A stretch of 64,000 nucleotides of DNA from Bradyrhizobium sp. SRL28. GTDB taxonomy: Bacteria; Pseudomonadota; Alphaproteobacteria; Rhizobiales; Xanthobacteraceae. Under the pieces are notes generated by a model. That model saw only the letters and a list, made by a program, of their open reading frames with translations, was not told the origin of the DNA and did no database searches. Shown here one piece after another: positions 1 to 7,734 of this stretch (positions within the stretch are counted from its first letter, which is position 1; every line of letters begins with the position of its first letter). The DNA lies in the NCBI RefSeq assembly GCF_018596315.1, contig NZ_JAHEAG010000012.1, forward strand, positions 113,042-177,041, written 5' to 3'. The translations under genes were made by a program, and so were the position numbers.

Positions 1-1695
1 CTGCTCAACTGGACACAGCCGCTGCCGGGAAACTCGCGCGTGATCGTGTCCCTTTCGAAAGGCGGCAGCGACGCGGTAACGCTGCGGGAATTCGATCTGG
101 ATACCAAGGCTTTTGTCGCCGACGGCTTCACCTTGCCGGAAGCCAAGAGCGGGGTCGAATGGATCGACGCCGACACGCTGCTGCTTTCGAGCGCCCTTGG
201 CGAGGGCATGGCGACAACTTCCGGCTATGCGAGAACGGTCCGGCTGTGGCGCCGCGGCGAGCCCGTGGAACGAGCGCCGGTGCTGTTCGAAGTGCCGGCC
301 GATCGGATGGCCGCGTACTGCAGCGTCGATGACACCGGGCCAACACCGCGGATGTGGTTCATCGATCGGATCGATTTCTTCCATCAGAATCTCTGGCTCG
401 GCACCGAGGCCGGTCCACACACGAAACTCGACTTGCCGACCGACATCTGGCTGGAAGCACATCAGGACTGGCTGGCCGTGAAATTGCGCGGCGCCTGGAC
501 GGTCGCGGGCAGGACCTATGCGCCGGACAGCGTGCTCGGCATTTCGCTCTCGGCCTTCCTGGCCGGCGACCGCAACTTCACCATTGTTTTCGAGCCGCAG
601 CCACGGCGGGCGTTACAGGGCTTTTTCTGGACGGCCGGCAAACTCGTCTTGTCGATCCTCGACGAATTGCGCCCGGTGTTCGAAATCTGCACGCCGTCGG
701 CAAGCGGCTGGACGCGCGCGAGACTGCAGGACCTTCCCGAAATCGGCGTGGTTGATGTCTGGCGTCTCGACCGTCACGAAGCCGAGAGCAATGGCGACCT
801 GCTGGCCAACGTGCAGGATCCGGTTACGCCGCCGTCGCTGCTGCTGATCGAGGGCGTCGCCAGCCCCGCTCTATTGAAACAGGCGCCGAAGACCTTTTCC
901 GCCGACGGACTCATCGTCACCAGCCACGAAGCGATTTCGGTGGACGGCGAGCGCATTCCCTATGTGCAGACCGGCCCCGCCACCGAGACCGGCAACGCAC
1001 CGGTCTATATGAGCGCCTATGGCGGCTTCGGCCTTGCCGTAAAACCATATTACAGCTCCGCACTCGGCAAACTCTGGCTGGAGCGCGGCGGCACCACGGT
1101 GCAGGCCAATATCCGCGGCGGCGGCGAGTTCGGCACGCGCTGGCATGATGCCGGTCGTTACGACGGAAAACGGCTGGCGCATGATGATTTCGCGGCGGTT
1201 GCCGCCGACCTCGTGAAACGCGGCGTGACGCGCGCCGACAGAATTGCCGCCGAAGGCGGATCGAACGGCGGCATCCTGATCACCAACATGCTGGTGCGCT
1301 ACCCCGAAAGATTCGGCGCGCTGTTCTGCACGATTCCTTTGATCGACATGCGCCGCTACACAAAGCTGCTCGCGGGTGCAAGCTGGATCGCGGAATATGG
1401 CGATCCCGACAAGCCCGCGGAGTGGGAGTGGCTGAAAACCTATTCCGCCTATCACGCCGCAACGCCGGGCCAGAACTACCCGCCGATCCTGCTCGCCACC
1501 ACGCGCCGCGACGATCGCGTGCATCCCGGCCACGCCCGCAAGATGGCGGCCAAGCTGGGATACGAAGCCTGGTTCTACGAGCCGGCGGCCGGCGGTCACG
1601 GCTACGGCAAGGACAACCGCGAGCGCGCGGGGTTCATCGTGCTGGGATATACATTCCTGAGGAACAAGATCGGCTGGGCGGATAACGCCGCGTAG
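1..1695 (+). CDS. Prolyl oligopeptidase family serine peptidase (S9), 5' end missing
   Basis: The reading frame is open from the first base, so the start lies upstream of the window; 564 residues are visible. The first half has the repetitive character of the beta-propeller that gates S9A peptidases, and the last ~230 residues form an alpha/beta hydrolase domain. The nucleophile motif GGSNGG has its serine codon at 1261-1263. The acid is probably in RRDDRVHPGH (about 1501-1530) and the histidine in GGHGYG (about 1594). These enzymes cleave short proline-containing peptides or act as broad oligopeptidases, usually in the cytoplasm. It ends 46 bp before the convergent HicB-like gene. Substrate specificity cannot be read from the sequence. 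A signal peptide, if any, lies outside the window. Confidence 0.93.
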   Translation: MLNWTQPLPGNSRVIVSLSKGGSDAVTLREFDLDTKAFVADGFTLPEAKSGVEWIDADTLLLSSALGEGMATTSGYARTVRLWRRGEPVERAPVLFEVPADRMAAYCSVDDTGPTPRMWFIDRIDFFHQNLWLGTEAGPHTKLDLPTDIWLEAHQDWLAVKLRGAWTVAGRTYAPDSVLGISLSAFLAGDRNFTIVFEPQPRRALQGFFWTAGKLVLSILDELRPVFEICTPSASGWTRARLQDLPEIGVVDVWRLDRHEAESNGDLLANVQDPVTPPSLLLIEGVASPALLKQAPKTFSADGLIVTSHEAISVDGERIPYVQTGPATETGNAPVYMSAYGGFGLAVKPYYSSALGKLWLERGGTTVQANIRGGGEFGTRWHDAGRYDGKRLAHDDFAAVAADLVKRGVTRADRIAAEGGSNGGILITNMLVRYPERFGALFCTIPLIDMRRYTKLLAGASWIAEYGDPDKPAEWEWLKTYSAYHAATPGQNYPPILLATTRRDDRVHPGHARKMAAKLGYEAWFYEPAAGGHGYGKDNRERAGFIVLGYTFLRNKIGWADNAA

Positions 1696-1741
1696 CGCTT
1701 CGCTATCGGCGTCCGAATGTGAGGCTAAAATCCACGTCCTT

Positions 1742-2248
1742 TCACGGCCGCTTCTTGCCCGATTTCCTTTCGGCTCGCACCGCACCGGTCTTGTGGACCT
1801 TTGAGCGAGGATCCGCGACGCCGGGGCGCGGGAAGCCCGGACTCCAATCAAGCGCAATCGTGGCGGCGAAGCCGAAGAAGCTGGAGCGGCTCATGCCGAA
1901 CTCCGTGGCGCGCTTGTCGATCCGCGCAATCAGGCTCTTCGGCAAATAGACATTCACCCGTTCGGACGGATCGGGCGGATCGACCCCGACAATGAAGTAG
2001 GCGACGACGTCCGCGCCCTTGGGCAAGGCGATCTGCTCGATCGGCGTCGGCTCCGGCAGCGGCCTGCCCTGCTCTGCCATTCCATCCAGCGCTCGCGCCA
2101 GCGCATCCTCTGCTCTTTCGATCGCCTCTTCCTGCGATCGCCCGCCGGCAACGCAGCCCGGAAAATCGGGAAACCACGCGCCGAGCGCGCCGCGCGGACC
2201 GCGCTCCAGCACTGCCGGATAAAGCCGCTTTTTCAATCTGGCCTCCAT
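1742..2248 (-). CDS. HicB-like antitoxin-type protein, orphan
   Basis: The 168-residue protein has an N-terminal HicB fold (YPAVLE, then WFPDFPGCVAGG, then an acidic helix with EEAIERAEDAL). After a linker comes a ribbon-helix-helix segment around residues 95-130 (RVNVYLPKSLIARIDKRA, then FGMSRSSF). HicB proteins bind and neutralise the HicA ribonuclease and repress their own promoter through the C-terminal domain. HicA is small and normally directly adjacent; no HicA-like frame lies on either side here, so this is an orphan or a HicB-like regulator. The C-terminus is a basic tail (KSGKKRP). The start ATG at 2246-2248 follows a region with a short inverted repeat. Confidence 0.85.
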   Translation of the reverse strand: MEARLKKRLYPAVLERGPRGALGAWFPDFPGCVAGGRSQEEAIERAEDALARALDGMAEQGRPLPEPTPIEQIALPKGADVVAYFIVGVDPPDPSERVNVYLPKSLIARIDKRATEFGMSRSSFFGFAATIALDWSPGFPRPGVADPRSKVHKTGAVRAERKSGKKRP

Positions 2249-2261
2249 ACGACTGTTATGC

Positions 2262-2288
2262 TATTTAACACACACGCCGGTGTGTCAA
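2262..2288 (-). promoter_or_regulatory. Candidate hicB promoter with inverted repeat
   Basis: On the minus strand a TTGACA (2288-2283) is followed 15 bases later by TAAATA (2267-2262), a short-spaced sigma-70-like promoter. Overlapping it is an inverted repeat with arms ACACAC (2270-2275) and GTGTGT (2280-2285) around GCCG. It is a plausible autoregulatory operator for the ribbon-helix-helix domain of the HicB-like protein. Inferred from position and symmetry only. Confidence 0.4.
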
Positions 2289-2328
2289 ATCACACAACAT
2301 TGATAGCATGGGCCAAGATGGAAACAAA

Positions 2329-3198
2329 ATGGACACGCAAGCCGAACTCCGCATCGTCCGAGCCGCATACGCCAAGCAGGTGCTTGCCGCTGCTGCCGTC
2401 GACAATGCGCGCCTCGCTCAGGCGTTTGCCACCATTCCCCGCGAGGATTTTCTCGGCCCGGGTCCGTGGCTGGTGCGACGGTGGCTACGCGACTACGTGT
2501 CGACACCCGACGCCGACCCCGTCTATCTCTATACCGACGATCTGGTCGCGCTCGTGCCCGAGCGTGGCGTCAACAACGGGCAGCCGTCGCTGCACGCCCA
2601 TCTCATCCATCAGGCCTTGCCCGCCGCCGGCCAGCACGTGGTGCATGTCGGAACTGGCACGGGCTATTACACGGCGATCCTCGCACATCTCGTCGGGCCG
2701 TCAGGGCGGGTAACGGGAATCGAATATGATGGGAGCCTCGCCGCGCGCGCCAGAGCCAGCCTGGCGCCCTATGCGAATGTCGCAGTGATTGAAGGCGACG
2801 GCACGCAGGTGCCGTTCGATGCCGCCGATGTCATCTATGTCAATGCCGGCTGCACACGGCCAGCTGCACGCTGGCTCGATGGCCTTGCCGATGGCGGCCG
2901 CCTGATCATGCCGATGACGTCGGATCAGGGATTTGGCGCCATTGCGCCGGAGCGCCTGGCGAGTGCCGGCGCGGTGTTCCGGATTGAGCGAAGAGCTGCA
3001 GACTATCTTGCATACTGGATCTCGCCCGTTGCGATCTTCCCCTGCGCCGGGGGCCGCGACGAGGCATCCGAACGAGCGCTTGCCGAAGCCTTTAGCCGTG
3101 GCGGCTGGCAGAAGGTCACACGACTGTATCGAGACGAGGACGTTCCCGAAGAGCGCTGCTGGCTTCGCGGACCGGGCTGGTGCCTCGCCTACAATTGA
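2329..3198 (+). CDS. Protein-L-isoaspartate O-methyltransferase-like SAM methyltransferase
   Basis: The protein of about 289 residues has a Rossmann methyltransferase core. The SAM-binding glycine loop is VVHVGTGTGYYTAIL, followed by an acidic ribose-binding position (GIEYD) and a later strand VIYVNAGCTRPA. The pattern of a PCMT domain preceded by about 90 extra residues and followed by about 80 recalls PCMT-related methyltransferases rather than the short classical repair enzyme. I chose the ATG at 2329 because it has a weak purine-rich site upstream; an in-frame ATG at 2308 would add seven residues. It is divergent from the HicB-like gene and convergent, 15 bp away, with a second methyltransferase. 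The substrate is unknown; repair of isoaspartyl residues is only a family-level guess. Confidence 0.8.
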   Translation: MDTQAELRIVRAAYAKQVLAAAAVDNARLAQAFATIPREDFLGPGPWLVRRWLRDYVSTPDADPVYLYTDDLVALVPERGVNNGQPSLHAHLIHQALPAAGQHVVHVGTGTGYYTAILAHLVGPSGRVTGIEYDGSLAARARASLAPYANVAVIEGDGTQVPFDAADVIYVNAGCTRPAARWLDGLADGGRLIMPMTSDQGFGAIAPERLASAGAVFRIERRAADYLAYWISPVAIFPCAGGRDEASERALAEAFSRGGWQKVTRLYRDEDVPEERCWLRGPGWCLAYN

Positions 3199-3213
3199 CG
3201 CGCCGAAGGGCGA

Positions 3214-3900
3214 CTACGCCGACAGGTTCGATCTTCCGAAGACCAGGATCATATTGTTGGCGGGCATTTGCACGGTTTCGAACAATGCGAGGCCCACACC
3301 AGCAGCAAGCTTTTCGAGATCGACGATGTCGCGCACGCCCCATTCGGCATCCTGCTCGCGCAGGCTGGTGTCGAACACGGCGTTGCTCATCGCGGTGTGC
3401 TTGCCCTCGCGCTTGAACGGGCCATAGAGAAACAAAAGCCCCTCGCTGCGCAGATAGCGGCCTGCGCCGGCGAACAGGCCTTCGGCAACGCGCCACGGCG
3501 CGATGTGGATCACGTTGGCGCAAAACACCGCCAGCAATTCGGCCGGCCCGCTGCCGTCATGCATCGCCGGACACCACGCGGGATCGGTGAGATCGATCTG
3601 CAACGGCGGACGAATGTTCGACAGGGCGGCATGCGCGCGCCACGCTTCGATGCTCCTGATGTGCCGCTCGTTGAGATCGCTCGGCCACCAGGTGATGCCC
3701 GGGGTATTTTTTGCAAAATGCACGACATGCTGGCCGGTGCCGCTGCCGGCCTCGACGACGTCCCCCGTTTTGCCGGCGAGGAATTTCTGCAGCACCGCCC
3801 AGATCGGCGCATGGTTGCGGTGGAACGCCGCCGCATCGAGCCGCCCGTCGGGTTCGACCGGCCGGCCATCCTTGCCGAATTCCACTACGTATTCGGCCAT
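3214..3900 (-). CDS. DUF938-type class I SAM-dependent methyltransferase
   Basis: The 228-residue protein starts with the family-typical region in which an RNHAPI-like motif precedes the SAM site. The glycine loop is VVEAGSGTGQHVVHFA, followed by WWPSDLNERH and by IDLTDPAWC at strand four. This pattern matches the DUF938 methyltransferases, whose substrate is not established. It lies 46 bp downstream of the ArsR-type regulator on the same strand, so the two are probably co-transcribed. That could link it to sulfur stress, but this is only inference from position. Confidence 0.82.
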   Translation of the reverse strand: MAEYVVEFGKDGRPVEPDGRLDAAAFHRNHAPIWAVLQKFLAGKTGDVVEAGSGTGQHVVHFAKNTPGITWWPSDLNERHIRSIEAWRAHAALSNIRPPLQIDLTDPAWCPAMHDGSGPAELLAVFCANVIHIAPWRVAEGLFAGAGRYLRSEGLLFLYGPFKREGKHTAMSNAVFDTSLREQDAEWGVRDIVDLEKLAAGVGLALFETVQMPANNMILVFGRSNLSA

Positions 3901-3946
3901 TGCCGCCTCGCCTGAAAATCGTTGTGGGTCTGAAACGCCGAAAGCG

Positions 3947-4312
3947 TCACTTCAGTTCGCCGCAATAAATCTCTTTCAAAACCTGCAGCAGGCGCAACGC
4001 GCGCTCGTCGGCGACGCGATAATGCAGTGTCTGCGACGTCCGCCGGAATTCGACCAGGCCATCGGCGCGCAGTTTCGCCAGATGCTGCGACAATGCGGAC
4101 TGGCTCAGCTTGACGATGCCGACGAGTTCCCCGACCGTCATCTCACCGCGCACGGCCAGAAAGCAGAGGATCAGCAAACGCTTTTCGTTGGCGAGCATTT
4201 TCAGGAGTTGCGCGGCTTCGCCCGCCTGCTTCGCCAGCTTCTTCAGCGCTGCCGCATCATCGGCGCCGGGCGCGGATTGTATCTCTTTGGCTGCTGTCGC
4301 GGCTGCTCTCAT
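3947..4312 (-). CDS. ArsR-family repressor of the SqrR/BigR/SoxR sulfide-sensing type
   Basis: This 121-residue winged-helix protein has the ArsR core: LLKMLANEKRLLIL, then the recognition helix region LSQSALSQHLAKLRADG, then the wing FRRTSQTLHYRV. It has two cysteines, one in helix 2 (LILCFL) and one near the C-terminus (EIYCGEL). Those positions correspond to the pair that forms a per- or polysulfide bridge in SqrR and BigR (established for those proteins), and the metal-ligand CXC of arsenic sensors is absent. It is divergent from soxC. A near-perfect palindrome sits in the shared promoter, so it most likely represses the sox operon and itself until reduced sulfur appears. Exact assignment among SqrR, BigR and SoxR is not possible by eye. 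Confidence 0.85.
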   Translation of the reverse strand: MRAAATAAKEIQSAPGADDAAALKKLAKQAGEAAQLLKMLANEKRLLILCFLAVRGEMTVGELVGIVKLSQSALSQHLAKLRADGLVEFRRTSQTLHYRVADERALRLLQVLKEIYCGELK

Positions 4313-4384
4313 AGTGTCTAATCCGGAGTGGTTTTCCGTGCCTGCGAAGCACAGATATCATACTACCGCCCAGGCCTTTCTTTA

Positions 4385-4407
4385 GCATTGACTAAATTAG
4401 CAAATGC
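4385..4407. promoter_or_regulatory. 23-bp palindrome, candidate ArsR/SqrR-type operator
   Basis: The site reads GCATT-GA-CTAA-A-TTAG-CA-AATGC, with arms GCATT/AATGC and CTAA/TTAG symmetric about position 4396; only the two inner dinucleotides break symmetry. It lies 73 bp upstream of the repressor start and 61 bp upstream of the soxC start, in the 155-bp divergent region. Length, symmetry and AT-rich core suit an ArsR dimer. No experimental site was matched. Confidence 0.6.
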
Positions 4408-4467
4408 CGATACCGGTTCAAAAAAGCAAGAAATAATGCGGCGATGTGGCCGTGAGGGGAAGAAAAC

Positions 4468-5775
4468 GTGCGGCATAACCCGTTACGCAGCAAAGCTATT
4501 CTTTCCGATCTTGCCGGCTCGGACGCGCCTGTGGGGCGACGCGGCTTCCTCACCCTCGGCGCGGCGCTGACCGGCGGCCTCGCCCTTGGCGGCAAAACCG
4601 CCATGGCCGACCCCGCGCCGGAGGCTCCTCCCGCGGACGCCCCCTGGTCGCAATCGATCGGCGCGGGCGTGGTCGACCGGCCCTATGGCCGGCCTGCGGA
4701 TACCGAAGCCTCCGTCATCCGGCGCAACGTCCCCTGGCTTACCGCCAGCGCGGAATCGTCGGTGAGCTTTTCGCCGCTGCAGGACCTTCACGGCATCATC
4801 ACACCCAATGGATTATTCTTCGAGCGTCACCACGCGGGCCGGCCCGACATCGATCCGGCGCAGCACAAGCTCATGATCCACGGACTGGTCGAGCGCCCGC
4901 TGCTGCTCACCATGAAGGACATCCTGCGCTTTCCATCGATATCGCGCATCCATTTCATCGAATGCCCGGCCAATGGCGGCATGAACTGGCGCGCCGCGCA
5001 GATGAACTCGCTGCAGTTCAGCCACGGCATGGTCAGTTGCGCCGAATGGACCGGAGTCAGGCTGTCGACGCTGCTGGAGGAGACAGGCGTCAAGAAGGAC
5101 GCGAAGTGGGCGATGGTCGAAGGCGCCGACGGCGCGCATATGAACCGCAGCCTGCCGCTCGACAAATGTCTCGACGATTGTCTCGTGGTCTACGCGCAAA
5201 ACGGCGAGGCGCTGCGGCCCGAACAGGGTTATCCGCTGCGGCTGGTGGTGCCGGGCTGGGAAGGCAACGTCAACATCAAATGGCTGCGCCGGATCAAGCT
5301 CGGCGACAAGCCTTGGCATTCGCGCGAAGAAACCTCGAAATACACCGACCTGATGCCGGACGGCACCTCGCGCGGCTTCACCTGGCTGATCGACGCCAAA
5401 TCCGTCATCACCTTTCCCTGCCCGGAAAAGCCGCTCGATGGGCCCGGCCTCTATGAGATCAGGGGACTGGCGTGGACCGGCAACGGCAAGGTCAGGCGTG
5501 TCGACGTCTCCATGGATGGCGGCGTCAACTGGCAGACCGCGTGGCTGCACGAGCCGGTGCTGTCGAAGGCGCTGACGAAATTCACCCTGCCCTGGCGCTG
5601 GGACGGCCGACCGGCGCTGGTCGCATCCCGCGTCATCGACGAGACCGGTTACGTGCAACCGACAATTGCGGAGCTGCGAAAGCAGCGCGGTTCGAACTCG
5701 GTCTATCACAACAATTCGATCCAGACCTGGCAGGTCAAATCAGACGGAAGCGTCTTCAATGTACAGCTCGCGTAA
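4468..5775 (+). CDS. soxC: SoxC, molybdopterin subunit of sulfane dehydrogenase
   Basis: The 435-residue precursor starts at GTG with a purine-rich site (GAGGGGAAG) upstream. A twin-arginine signal, RRGFLTLGAALTGG, sits at residues 24-37, as expected for a periplasmic molybdoenzyme. The sulfite-oxidase-type Moco domain follows, with the molybdenum-ligand cysteine at about residue 166 in FIECPANG. The C-terminal Mo-co dimerisation domain contains VRRVDVSMDGG. SoxC pairs with the cytochrome SoxD; SoxCD removes electrons from the sulfane sulfur bound to SoxY, which lets thiosulfate go fully to sulfate. The soxD start lies inside the end of this gene (17-bp overlap), so translation is coupled. 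It is the first gene of the sox operon. Confidence 0.96.
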   Translation: MRHNPLRSKAILSDLAGSDAPVGRRGFLTLGAALTGGLALGGKTAMADPAPEAPPADAPWSQSIGAGVVDRPYGRPADTEASVIRRNVPWLTASAESSVSFSPLQDLHGIITPNGLFFERHHAGRPDIDPAQHKLMIHGLVERPLLLTMKDILRFPSISRIHFIECPANGGMNWRAAQMNSLQFSHGMVSCAEWTGVRLSTLLEETGVKKDAKWAMVEGADGAHMNRSLPLDKCLDDCLVVYAQNGEALRPEQGYPLRLVVPGWEGNVNIKWLRRIKLGDKPWHSREETSKYTDLMPDGTSRGFTWLIDAKSVITFPCPEKPLDGPGLYEIRGLAWTGNGKVRRVDVSMDGGVNWQTAWLHEPVLSKALTKFTLPWRWDGRPALVASRVIDETGYVQPTIAELRKQRGSNSVYHNNSIQTWQVKSDGSVFNVQLA

Positions 5776-6430
5776 GATTTGTCTGCCGATCACCGTCATC
5801 CTGCTTGCGGCCGGAAGCCTCGCGGGCGCGGCAGAGCCCGGCTCGTTCGGTTATGGCCGCGTGGCGACGCCGGCGCAGATCGCCGGATGGGATATCGACG
5901 TGCGCGGCGAGGACGGCGCAGGCCTGCCGCCAGGCAAGGGCACGGTTGACCGGGGCGCGGACGTCTATGCCGAGCAATGCGCTGCCTGTCATGGAACCTT
6001 CGGCGAAGGCGAAGGCCGCTTCCCCAAGCTGGTGGGCGGCGTCGGATCGCTCCGGGACGAGCGCCCGGAGCCGACGGTCGGCAGCTACTGGCCGTTTGCC
6101 CCGACCCTGTGGGACTATATTAACCGCGCCATGCCGATGGCCGCGCCGCACACATTGTCAGCGGATGACGTTTATGCTTTGACCGCCTATATTCTAAGCC
6201 TGAACGACCTCGTTCCCCATGAATTCGTTGCCGATCGCAACAGCTTGCCGAAAGTCAAAATGCGCAATCGCGACAATTTCATCTGGAGCGACCCGCGGCC
6301 CGATACGGTGGCAGCTCCTTGCATGAACGCTTGCGTCAACGCCGCCGATGTCAGGATATCGTCGACGGCCGAAGGCAGGAATCTCACGCCACGCACGACC
6401 GGACCGCTCGACACGATGCAACCGAAATAG
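5759..6430 (+). CDS. soxD: SoxD, c-type cytochrome subunit of sulfane dehydrogenase
   Basis: I chose the ATG at 5759, which gives a 223-residue protein beginning with a Sec signal peptide (CLPITVILLAAGSLAGAAEP). One heme motif, CAACH, lies at about residues 74-78, and a probable axial methionine lies in RAMPMAAP. It is a one-heme SoxD rather than the two-domain form known from Paracoccus. It passes electrons from the SoxC molybdenum centre to a small cytochrome. The C-terminal ~60 residues carry two cysteines (PCMNACVN) outside the heme motif. The gene overlaps soxC by 17 bases and is followed 17 bp later by soxX. Confidence 0.93.
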   Translation: MYSSRKICLPITVILLAAGSLAGAAEPGSFGYGRVATPAQIAGWDIDVRGEDGAGLPPGKGTVDRGADVYAEQCAACHGTFGEGEGRFPKLVGGVGSLRDERPEPTVGSYWPFAPTLWDYINRAMPMAAPHTLSADDVYALTAYILSLNDLVPHEFVADRNSLPKVKMRNRDNFIWSDPRPDTVAAPCMNACVNAADVRISSTAEGRNLTPRTTGPLDTMQPK

Positions 6431-6447
6431 AGATTACGGAAACGCCT

Positions 6448-6819
6448 GTGACCGATCATTCCCTGACGAAATCCGCAAAGCTCCCGGCGTTCATGCTGGC
6501 GCTGATGATCGGCGCTTTCGCTTCCACAGGCGCCGCGCAGGCGCAGTCCGCCGCGGCCGAAGGCCAGAAGCTCGCCTTCGATCGCAGCAAGGGCAATTGC
6601 CTGACCTGCCATGTCATCAAGGGCGGCAACCTTCCCGGCTCGCTCGGGCCGGAGTTGATCGACATCAAGAGCAAGTACCCCAATCGTGCGGACCTCGTCG
6701 CCATCATTACCGACGAAACGCTGCGCAACCCGCTGACCGTGATGCCGCCATTCGGACGGAACCGGATTTTGACCGAAAAGGAAATCGAAGCGGTGGTCGA
6801 TTTCCTGCAGACGCTGTGA
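6448..6819 (+). CDS. soxX: SoxX, small c-type cytochrome of the SoxXA complex
   Basis: The probable start is GTG at 6448, giving 123 residues with a Sec signal (LPAFMLALMIGAFASTGAAQ). The heme motif CLTCH lies at about residues 51-55. The distal methionine is in VMPPFGRN, and the end IEAVVDFLQTL is typical of SoxX. SoxXA oxidatively attaches thiosulfate to the carrier cysteine of SoxY. A frame open further upstream overlaps soxD but has no signal-peptide-like beginning, so I reject the longer form. In this cluster soxX is separated from soxA by soxYZ. Confidence 0.93.
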   Translation: MTDHSLTKSAKLPAFMLALMIGAFASTGAAQAQSAAAEGQKLAFDRSKGNCLTCHVIKGGNLPGSLGPELIDIKSKYPNRADLVAIITDETLRNPLTVMPPFGRNRILTEKEIEAVVDFLQTL

Positions 6820-6851
6820 CGTGCGCGCGCACGCTTTAGGAGACGATGCAA

Positions 6852-7340
6852 ATGACTGACGTCGGATTTTCGGCCACGCGGCGGCTGATCCTGCAGGGTG
6901 CAGGCGCAGTGGCGCTCTTAGGCCTGGGCAACCTTCCGTTTGGCCTGACGCCGGCGCTCGCCGCGGCCAACGACAAATATCCGGAAGAGGCGTTCAAGGC
7001 CAAGAGCGAAGCCGACGCGATCAAGGCGCTCTACGGCAAGACGGCGGAGCCTTCGGACAAGGTCAAAATGGACGCGCCCGAAATCGCGGAGAACGGCGCC
7101 GTGGTTCCGATCTCGGTAACGACGACGCTGGCCGACGTGACCTCGATCTCGTTCCTGGTCAGCGAGAATCCGGTCGCGCTGGTGGCGTCCTACAAGATTC
7201 CGGCCGGCACGCTTCCAAACGTTGCCAATCGCATCAAGATGGCGAGAACCAGCAACGTCATCGTGGTCGTGGAAGCCGGCGGCAAGCTTTACAGCGCCAA
7301 CAAGGAAGTCAAAGTCACCGTCGGCGGTTGCGGCGGCTAA
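6852..7340 (+). CDS. soxY: SoxY, sulfur carrier protein
   Basis: The mature domain is SoxY-like and the protein ends in VGGCGG, the swinging arm whose cysteine (third from the end) carries the sulfur chain through oxidation. A Tat-like signal, TRRLILQGAGAVALLGLG, is present, which is how the SoxYZ complex reaches the periplasm. An AGGAG site at 6838-6842 is 9 bases from the ATG at 6852 and only 3 from an ATG at 6846; I prefer 6852 (162 residues). SoxY forms a heterodimer with SoxZ, encoded next after a palindromic element. Confidence 0.95.
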   Translation: MTDVGFSATRRLILQGAGAVALLGLGNLPFGLTPALAAANDKYPEEAFKAKSEADAIKALYGKTAEPSDKVKMDAPEIAENGAVVPISVTTTLADVTSISFLVSENPVALVASYKIPAGTLPNVANRIKMARTSNVIVVVEAGGKLYSANKEVKVTVGGCGG

Positions 7341-7350
7341 CGGGCAGCAC

Positions 7351-7395
7351 GCATGATCCGGACAAGTCGGTACCGGTTTTTCGACAAGATCATGC
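7351..7395. repeat. Palindromic element between soxY and soxZ
   Basis: Perfect 8-bp arms GCATGATC (7351-7358) and GATCATGC (7388-7395) enclose 29 bases that include a CGGTACCGG core. It sits 10 bp after the soxY stop and 27 bp before soxZ. It would form an RNA hairpin inside the operon and could stabilise the upstream message or tune the SoxY:SoxZ ratio. Confidence 0.6.
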
Positions 7396-7422
7396 GCCAA
7401 ATATTGAGCTAGGAGAATTCAG

Positions 7423-7734
7423 ATGGCATCGACCATTCGCGTGCGCGCCACTTCGAGCGGCGAGACCACCGAGGTGCAGGCGCTGATCCAGCACCCGATG
7501 GATTCCGGCTTCATCAAGGACGCCAAGGGCGAGATCATTCCCGCGCATTTCATCCAGCAACTCACCTTCGAGTACGACGGCAAGAACGTGTTCACGGCCG
7601 ATTGGGGCGGCGGCGTTTCCAAGGACCCTTACGTCAAGTTCGCCTTCAAGGGCGGCAAGAAAGGCGATGAGCTGAAGGTCAGCTGGGTCGACAACAAGGG
7701 CGCGACCGACACCACCACGGCGAAGATCCAATGA
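7423..7734 (+). CDS. soxZ: SoxZ, partner of the SoxY sulfur carrier
   Basis: The 103-residue protein has no signal peptide and begins ASTIRVRATSSGETTEVQ. It continues with the family-typical LIQHPMDSGF, then PAHFIQQLTFEYDG and ADWGGGVSKDPYVKF. SoxZ is exported by hitch-hiking with the Tat-targeted SoxY and has an immunoglobulin-like fold. A good ribosome site (TAGGAG) precedes the ATG. The last four bases overlap the soxA start (ATGA), so the two are translationally coupled. Confidence 0.95.
   Translation: MASTIRVRATSSGETTEVQALIQHPMDSGFIKDAKGEIIPAHFIQQLTFEYDGKNVFTADWGGGVSKDPYVKFAFKGGKKGDELKVSWVDNKGATDTTTAKIQ

Noticed and set aside
871..1857. Long minus-strand frame (328 codons) opposite the prolyl oligopeptidase
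   Set aside because: It lies wholly antisense to a gene with clear catalytic motifs, and its composition (Arg-, Gly- and Val-rich) is what GC-rich antisense frames give.
2249..2328. Possible hicA gene beside the HicB-like gene
   Set aside because: No frame of HicA length with its double-stranded-RNA-binding-like pattern exists on either strand here.
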